Source of the DNA: JAEEJA01 sp036343175
Lineage (GTDB): Bacteria; Bacillota; Clostridia; Lachnospirales; Lachnospiraceae
NCBI GenBank assembly: GCA_036343175.1
Contig: JAZASR010000032.1
Span: forward strand, 1 to 24,417
DNA: 24,417 nt
Reading direction: 5' to 3'
The position numbers and the translations under genes are program-made. Under the pieces are notes generated by a model. That model was given only the letters and a program-made list of their open reading frames with translations. It did not search any database and was not told where the DNA came from. This document shows positions 20,682-24,417 of the stretch, piece after piece (the first letter of the stretch is position 1; every line of letters starts with the position of its first letter).

Positions 20682-21446
20682 CTAGCTATGGGTTATCTCT
20701 TCAGCTATCTGCCTGAATGTGGCATCGGGATCGATCTTGTAAGTTCCGGACCGTATTTTATTCTCATAACCGTTCCTGTACATGTAGTCGGAAAAGTCGC
20801 CGGCATCCTTTATAACGCCGAGGCTTGCGAGACTTTTTGCCACGTCATTGCCATACATGCCGTCCGTTATGGTAAGGGATACTTCTGCCTTCTTAACGTT
20901 CTTTTCCATATTGGATCTCTCGGTCTTGAATTTCTTATCGACAGTATCCTCTTTCCTGGAAGAGTTTTTATCAGAAGCTGACTTTGTGCTTTTATCCGAT
21001 GTTTTTGTACTTTTGTCCGCTGTGGTGCTCTTATCTGCTGCTGTTGTGCTTTTATCGTTTGCAGTGCCCTTATCATCTGCTTTCACGGATGCGTCATCAT
21101 TTTCTGCTGCATCACTATCATCATTCTCCGCGGTTTTTCCGGATGTATCATCCTTTCCACCCGCATCATTTTTCCCATCATCATCTGACGCTTTAGAGCC
21201 GGCTTCTGAACTGGCATCGGACTTTGCTTCCGATGATGTATCTGAGCTTCCGCCGGTTATGGCCGACCTGGATACTGCTCCTGATACCCCCTTGCTTCCT
21301 GAAGCATCCGGAAAGACCATTCCGAGCTCTATGGCACGGTCGACTACATGCGAATCCGACTGTTTCACAAGAAAAATGCTGCCAAGTACTATGGCAGTGA
21401 AGAGGACTCCGGTCCCGAAGCCCCTTAAATAAGACTTTTTATTCAT
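20682..21446 (-). CDS. Membrane-anchored protein with MltG/YceG-type LysM-like domain, no catalytic domain
   Basis: 254 residues. One membrane helix (about 8-27, TGVLFTAIVLGSIFLV) anchors it, probably with the rest outside. A very long Ser/Asp/Lys/Thr linker (about 50-165, with repeated TADKSTKTSDKST units) leads to a C-terminal domain (about 188-254) resembling the LysM-like subdomain at the N-terminus of MltG/YceG: SLTITDGMYGNDVAKSLASL, GVIKDAGDFSDYMYRNGY, IRSGTYKIDPDATFRQIAEE. The MltG lytic transglycosylase domain with its Glu is absent, so this is not an enzyme as it stands; a peptidoglycan-binding or partner role is inferred. SD AAAAGG, 9 nt. It follows the DUF6115 gene by 32 bp and is probably in the same operon. 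Confidence 0.8.
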   Translation of the reverse strand: MNKKSYLRGFGTGVLFTAIVLGSIFLVKQSDSHVVDRAIELGMVFPDASGSKGVSGAVSRSAITGGSSDTSSEAKSDASSEAGSKASDDDGKNDAGGKDDTSGKTAENDDSDAAENDDASVKADDKGTANDKSTTAADKSTTADKSTKTSDKSTKSASDKNSSRKEDTVDKKFKTERSNMEKNVKKAEVSLTITDGMYGNDVAKSLASLGVIKDAGDFSDYMYRNGYENKIRSGTYKIDPDATFRQIAEEITHS

Positions 21447-21478
21447 GATATCAACCTTTTATATTCATTTATTACCGA

Positions 21479-22711
21479 TCAGGAATTCATTCGTATCACG
21501 AGACCAACTTCGCCCTGGCCAAGTCCGAGCATTCTTGAGATTTCCTCTACCGACCTTCCCTTTTTATGCATATCCATAATGTCATCCCTGTAGTCCATTA
21601 CATTGATATCTGATGACGTGGGAAGTACTTTTTCTACAGGCTTTACTTTACTGTAATCTATTACATGTACAGGGGTCTTACCTTTCTGCTTTGGAATACT
21701 TTCCAGATTATTATCCGGGCTCATGTTTTCCTGATAAGCCAGCCTGTCCGCATCATCAACGTGCTTATTTCTGTGCTTCTTCTGCTTCCCCCTGCCATTA
21801 TTTACTGATGAGGCATTGGCACTTCCTCTGCCGTACTTAACAGGCGAAGCATCAGTATTTACTCTGCCATTGTCAGCAGACGAAGCATTGGCGTTTCCTC
21901 TGCCGTTATTTACCGAAGAGGCATCGGCATTCCCTCTGCCATTGTCAGCAGACGAAGCATCGGCATTTCCTCTGCCGTACTTTACTGATGAGGCATTGGC
22001 ATTATCGGATCCGGCTGCACTCCCGGTATTGAGTGCTATGCTTATCTTGGGAGATCTTCTGTCTAGTTCAGAGCGGCTGCCCTGCTGCACTCTTTCCTGT
22101 GAGCCTGCTGCAAAAATGCCGGATGGCATGGATCCCTTTTCATCAGCTCCTGCAGAGTTCCTTTCAAGATCTGCTTCAACAGATGCGATCCCATCCGGTC
22201 TGTTCTTTATCCTCTGCTCCATCTTAAAGAAGGCAATGGATATCTTCTTCATATCGAGAAGGTCCTTATGCATCTTTTCATAGCCGTCCGCATAGGCATC
22301 CTCTATCTTAGCCTTTGCGCGGTCAGCCATATTGATGTCATTCTTGATCTCCTCTTCCTTCTTCTGAAGCATATCATAGAGAAAAACCACTTCTTCATGG
22401 TTCTTCTGGATACGGTCAAGGATCTGACTGGAATATTCATCGATACCCATTATCTTATCATCCATGGTCTTTGCCATCTGTTCCCCGGCTGCTGATACAT
22501 AAGCCTGGGACTTAATGGAAAGCTCACTGTCGATCATCTCATCTATTTCCTGCTTAAAAGCGCTTTTATCAGCCTCTGAAGCTGCTTTTGAAAAAGCATT
22601 TCCCTGCTGCTTTTCCCGGGACTCTTTCTCACCTTCATATCTGTCTGACACAAAAAAGCTCATGACAACTGCCACAAGCCCTATCATAATAAATATTCCT
22701 TCTAATAACAT
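21479..22711 (-). CDS. DUF6115 / SwrB-like membrane protein with tandem repeats
   Basis: 410 residues. An N-terminal membrane helix (about 3-20) is followed by a long helical, coiled-coil-prone region (about 28-170, with IQKNHEEVVFLYDMLQKKEE). Six tandem 12-residue repeats (237-308), a basic spacer, and a C-terminal helix-turn-helix-like segment (DIMDMHKKGRSVEEISRMLG, then LGQGEVGLVIRMNS) complete it. This layout matches DUF6115 proteins found beside fapA in clostridial motility clusters and resembles B. subtilis SwrB, a single-TM activator of the flagellar export gate; the SwrB link is inference. The repeat block makes it much longer than usual. SD AAGGAA at 8-10 nt, and its own promoter is visible upstream. 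Confidence 0.75.
   Translation of the reverse strand: MLLEGIFIMIGLVAVVMSFFVSDRYEGEKESREKQQGNAFSKAASEADKSAFKQEIDEMIDSELSIKSQAYVSAAGEQMAKTMDDKIMGIDEYSSQILDRIQKNHEEVVFLYDMLQKKEEEIKNDINMADRAKAKIEDAYADGYEKMHKDLLDMKKISIAFFKMEQRIKNRPDGIASVEADLERNSAGADEKGSMPSGIFAAGSQERVQQGSRSELDRRSPKISIALNTGSAAGSDNANASSVKYGRGNADASSADNGRGNADASSVNNGRGNANASSADNGRVNTDASPVKYGRGSANASSVNNGRGKQKKHRNKHVDDADRLAYQENMSPDNNLESIPKQKGKTPVHVIDYSKVKPVEKVLPTSSDINVMDYRDDIMDMHKKGRSVEEISRMLGLGQGEVGLVIRMNS
21788..22003 (-). repeat. Six 36-bp coding repeats in the DUF6115 gene
   Basis: 216 bp encoding six units of 12 residues with consensus NA(D/N)ASS(V/A)(N/K)(N/Y)GRG, exactly in phase and without spacers. Two alternating unit types (ending VKYGRG/VNNGRG or ADNGRG) suggest duplication of pairs. 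Low hydrophobicity implies a flexible linker. Confidence 0.9.
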
Positions 22712-22754
22712 TTTATAAATTCCTTTTCGGGTAGTTTTATTGCCTGAATATATG

Positions 22755-22783
22755 ATAATATCACGGAGAACATTTTTTGTAAA
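22755..22783 (-). promoter_or_regulatory. Promoter of the DUF6115 gene
   Basis: Minus strand TTTACA (22778-22783), 17 nt, TATTAT (22755-22760), each matching the sigma-A consensus at five of six. It is about 45 bp upstream of the ATG, in the 123-bp gap after the small hypothetical gene. The TAAA-N15-GCCGATAA pattern of a sigma-D (flagellar) promoter is not seen here. Confidence 0.55.
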
Positions 22784-22834
22784 TAAAGGCAGCCAAAACC
22801 ATGTTTATGCTGCCATGATGATATCAGATATTAT

Positions 22835-23158
22835 TCAGACCATGATGTCGAATCCGCCCTGTCTGTCTGAGCCGTCGAGATTTACCATGGTGCGGTCAAG
22901 CTTATGCTTATCCTTTTCATCCTTTTTCTTTTTATTGCCTTCATAGCCGGAGCCATTGCCATTCTCATCATTCTTGAGCTCGGCCTTGGCCGCATCCTCC
23001 TTTGTTACAACAGTCTGGTTGATATTCTGCTGCTGAGCCTCTGTGCTGAGCGCAGTCTGCTGCTGTGAAAAATTGTTCTTAAGGCTCTCAGCGTTCTGAA
23101 TATTGGAGATCTCCTGAGATTTATTCGGCATTGTGATCATATCGACCATCATTCCCAT
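22835..23158 (-). CDS. Small Gln/Asn- and Lys-rich protein of the fapA cluster, unknown
   Basis: 107 residues from the chosen ATG. The N-terminus is Met-rich (MGMMVDMITMPNKSQE), the middle is Gln/Asn-rich and probably helical (NNFSQQQTALSTEAQQQNIN), and a polylysine/acidic stretch (NKKKKDEKDKHKLD) precedes a conserved-looking end (RTMVNLDGSDRQGGFDIMV). I recognise no family. Its place between fapA and the SwrB-like gene suggests a motility role, by context only. The ATG at 23158 is preferred over a GTG at 23167, because AAGG lies just before the GTG at good spacing for the ATG. Confidence 0.65.
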   Translation of the reverse strand: MGMMVDMITMPNKSQEISNIQNAESLKNNFSQQQTALSTEAQQQNINQTVVTKEDAAKAELKNDENGNGSGYEGNKKKKDEKDKHKLDRTMVNLDGSDRQGGFDIMV

Positions 23159-23268
23159 GGCGGACACCTTCTTTCCTGGAAAATACAGCTTAACGTCTGC
23201 AGTATAAGCTGTCCTGTTATCTGCAGAAAAATATCTGCCTGATTACTTTATATATTTACTGCATTACT

Positions 23269-23396
23269 GATCAATTTGCTGCCTTCACGCGGGTATCTGC
23301 TCCCTCGCGGACAAAACGCGAATTCCGGCATTGATCAATTTGCTGCCTTCACGCGGATATCCGCTCCCTCGCGGACAAAACGCGAATTCTGGCATA
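23269..23396 (-). repeat. 64-bp tandem duplication of the 3' end of fapA
   Basis: Units 23269-23332 and 23333-23396 match at 60 of 64 positions with no gap. The right-hand unit holds the last 20 or so codons and the stop of fapA; the left-hand unit is a copy lying past the stop. The period is not a multiple of three, so the copy is out of frame with the gene. The copied stop region contributes TTGATC, which with TATAAA 16 nt on (23247-23252) could form a weak promoter for the next gene. Confidence 0.9.
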
Positions 23397-24417
23397 TTCC
23401 GTGGATAAATGTGGAAACATCAGATATGCAGAGCTTTACGCCCGGATATGTGCGGCCGCTGATGACTATGACACCGCCCTGAGATTCTTCTATCTTCTCT
23501 GATATGTCTGAGAATTCATCGGTATATTGCTCAAGAAGCGAATCTATTTCTTTCATCCTCTCAGCAGAATCCTTAAGCTGTTTGAGCTTGGGAGGCTCAA
23601 GGGAGCCCTTCGACGCAAGGCGCTTCTTAAGGAGATTCACATTCTTCTCAAGAGTTTCACGCTCTTTGGAAATATTGTCCACTTCTTTTTCAAGGAAATG
23701 GTATCTCTCCCTTACCTCGTGATCTATTCCGACATCGAGCTCCGTAAATGTCTCTATATCAGTTCCGGCATTGATGGCGCGGATAGCAGTAGCCGATGAG
23801 ACCTGGCTTCCGGCGATCACGCCTCTCTTACCGCTTACTATGATGTCTGACCCGGCAGATACCTCACTTCCGAGTATGGCATCTGCATAGACCTTTCCGC
23901 CTGCATGGACCTTAGCATTCTCAATGAAATTACTTATTACGTCACCTTTGGCCTTAAGCTCGCCCTTTCCCATGCCGGACATGCCTCTTTTGAGGACTAT
24001 CTTTCCGCCGCTCTCGAGTGTGGCGCCTTCAACATCGCCATTGACTATTATATCTCCGGTCGCCTTTACCGTGTACCCGGCAAGTATGTTTCCCGGTATG
24101 ACGATCAACCCGTCAAAATCGATATCACCTGTGACAGGACCAACGTCTCCGTCTACCTTGAACTCAGTATTTACAAATACTGTGTCATTTACAAGCATGA
24201 CATCTCCGTTTACTTCTGAATATATCTCCGTTCCATCTTCGGTAATACGGATATTCCTGCCATATTTTAAGACCATTTCCCTTACTTTATGGGGCTCTAT
24301 AGGCATACCTAGAACATCTTCGCCGGCAGCACCATGATCTGCCGGAGTGAGCCTTGCAAGAAGTGTATCAGCGCTTACATTCTCGATCATATTGAGGTCA
24401 TGATAGTTTACGCTTCC
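23335..24417 (-). CDS. fapA: FapA / DUF342 family protein, 5' end beyond window
   Basis: Partial: the frame stays open to the window edge (preceded by GSVNYHDLNMIEN), so the first 150-250 residues are missing. DUF342 proteins (flagellar assembly protein A) form a right-handed beta-helix from repeated polymerisation-like strands. Seen here are LARLTPADHGAAGEDVLG, VNDTVFVNTEFKVDGDVGPV, GLIVIPGNILAGYTVKATGD, GGKIVLKRGMSGMGKGELKA and VISGKRGVIAGSQ-like turns (SGKRGVIAGSQVSSA). A long coiled coil (about 228-310 of the visible part, LEKEVDNISKERETLEKNVN) follows and then a short C-terminal domain. The role in flagellar assembly is inferred from family and from the SwrB-like neighbour. Its 3' end is duplicated downstream. 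Confidence 0.88.
   Translation of the reverse strand, partial: GSVNYHDLNMIENVSADTLLARLTPADHGAAGEDVLGMPIEPHKVREMVLKYGRNIRITEDGTEIYSEVNGDVMLVNDTVFVNTEFKVDGDVGPVTGDIDFDGLIVIPGNILAGYTVKATGDIIVNGDVEGATLESGGKIVLKRGMSGMGKGELKAKGDVISNFIENAKVHAGGKVYADAILGSEVSAGSDIIVSGKRGVIAGSQVSSATAIRAINAGTDIETFTELDVGIDHEVRERYHFLEKEVDNISKERETLEKNVNLLKKRLASKGSLEPPKLKQLKDSAERMKEIDSLLEQYTDEFSDISEKIEESQGGVIVISGRTYPGVKLCISDVSTFIHGICQNSRFVREGADIRVKAAN

Noticed and set aside
20848..21432. 194-residue plus-strand Ser/Leu-rich frame
   Set aside because: Antisense to the Asp/Ser/Lys linker of the LysM-domain gene; composition is a by-product.
22788..22814. GGCAGC/GCTGCC hairpin after the small fapA-cluster gene as a terminator
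   Set aside because: Only 6 bp of stem, a 15-nt loop and a broken T run; too weak to call.

Overview
The window looks like chromosomal DNA from an anaerobic, flagellated member of the Lachnospiraceae, close to Butyrivibrio in style. This is inferred from gene content: a clostridial FapA/SwrB-like flagellar accessory cluster, an MscL with a zinc-ribbon tail, a CE6/SASA-type carbohydrate esterase, a SleB-family hydrolase, moderate GC and strong Shine-Dalgarno sites. No 16S or other species marker is present. All genes I can support (18 convincing CDS plus fragments) lie on the minus strand, so transcription runs from the right end to the left end. No tRNA, rRNA, CRISPR array, IS element or phage gene was seen.  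Layout from the upstream (right) end: a 5'-truncated fapA (23335-24417), a small unknown protein, a SwrB-like DUF6115 membrane protein with six 12-residue repeats, and a membrane-anchored protein carrying only the LysM-like part of MltG form a motility/envelope block. A hisA of the eukaryote-like type follows. Next come a SleB-family cell wall hydrolase behind a consensus promoter with a WalR-box-like site, a histidine phosphatase, a zinc-ribbon/TPR membrane protein, a Sel1/TPR-like protein, mscL, a DUF308 membrane protein, a secreted SASA esterase and a YkgJ-type cysteine cluster protein. An AT-rich islet (about 8100-10150) holds gene debris and an AlbA_2/GHKL-type regulator. After it is a two-gene TRAP transporter operon, then thiS-lysE, a small membrane protein and miaB.  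Two things stand out. (1) The TRAP transporter is unusual: one 1120-residue polypeptide joins the DctM permease to two tandem DctP solute-binding domains (about 84% identical to each other by hand count), and its DctQ partner has a 130-residue charged tail. (2) Many gene boundaries carry diverged short tandem duplications ('echoes'). Three gene 3' ends (lysE, dctMPP, fapA) are clearly repeated just past the stop codon, and two more (ykgJ, the TPR gene) probably are. The hisA ribosome-binding region and the thiS promoter/operator are also duplicated.  Several membrane or exported proteins also carry Ser/Asp/Lys/Ala-rich low-complexity segments, a stylistic signature of this genome. Statements on function rest on motif recognition from the sequence alone; no database search was run.
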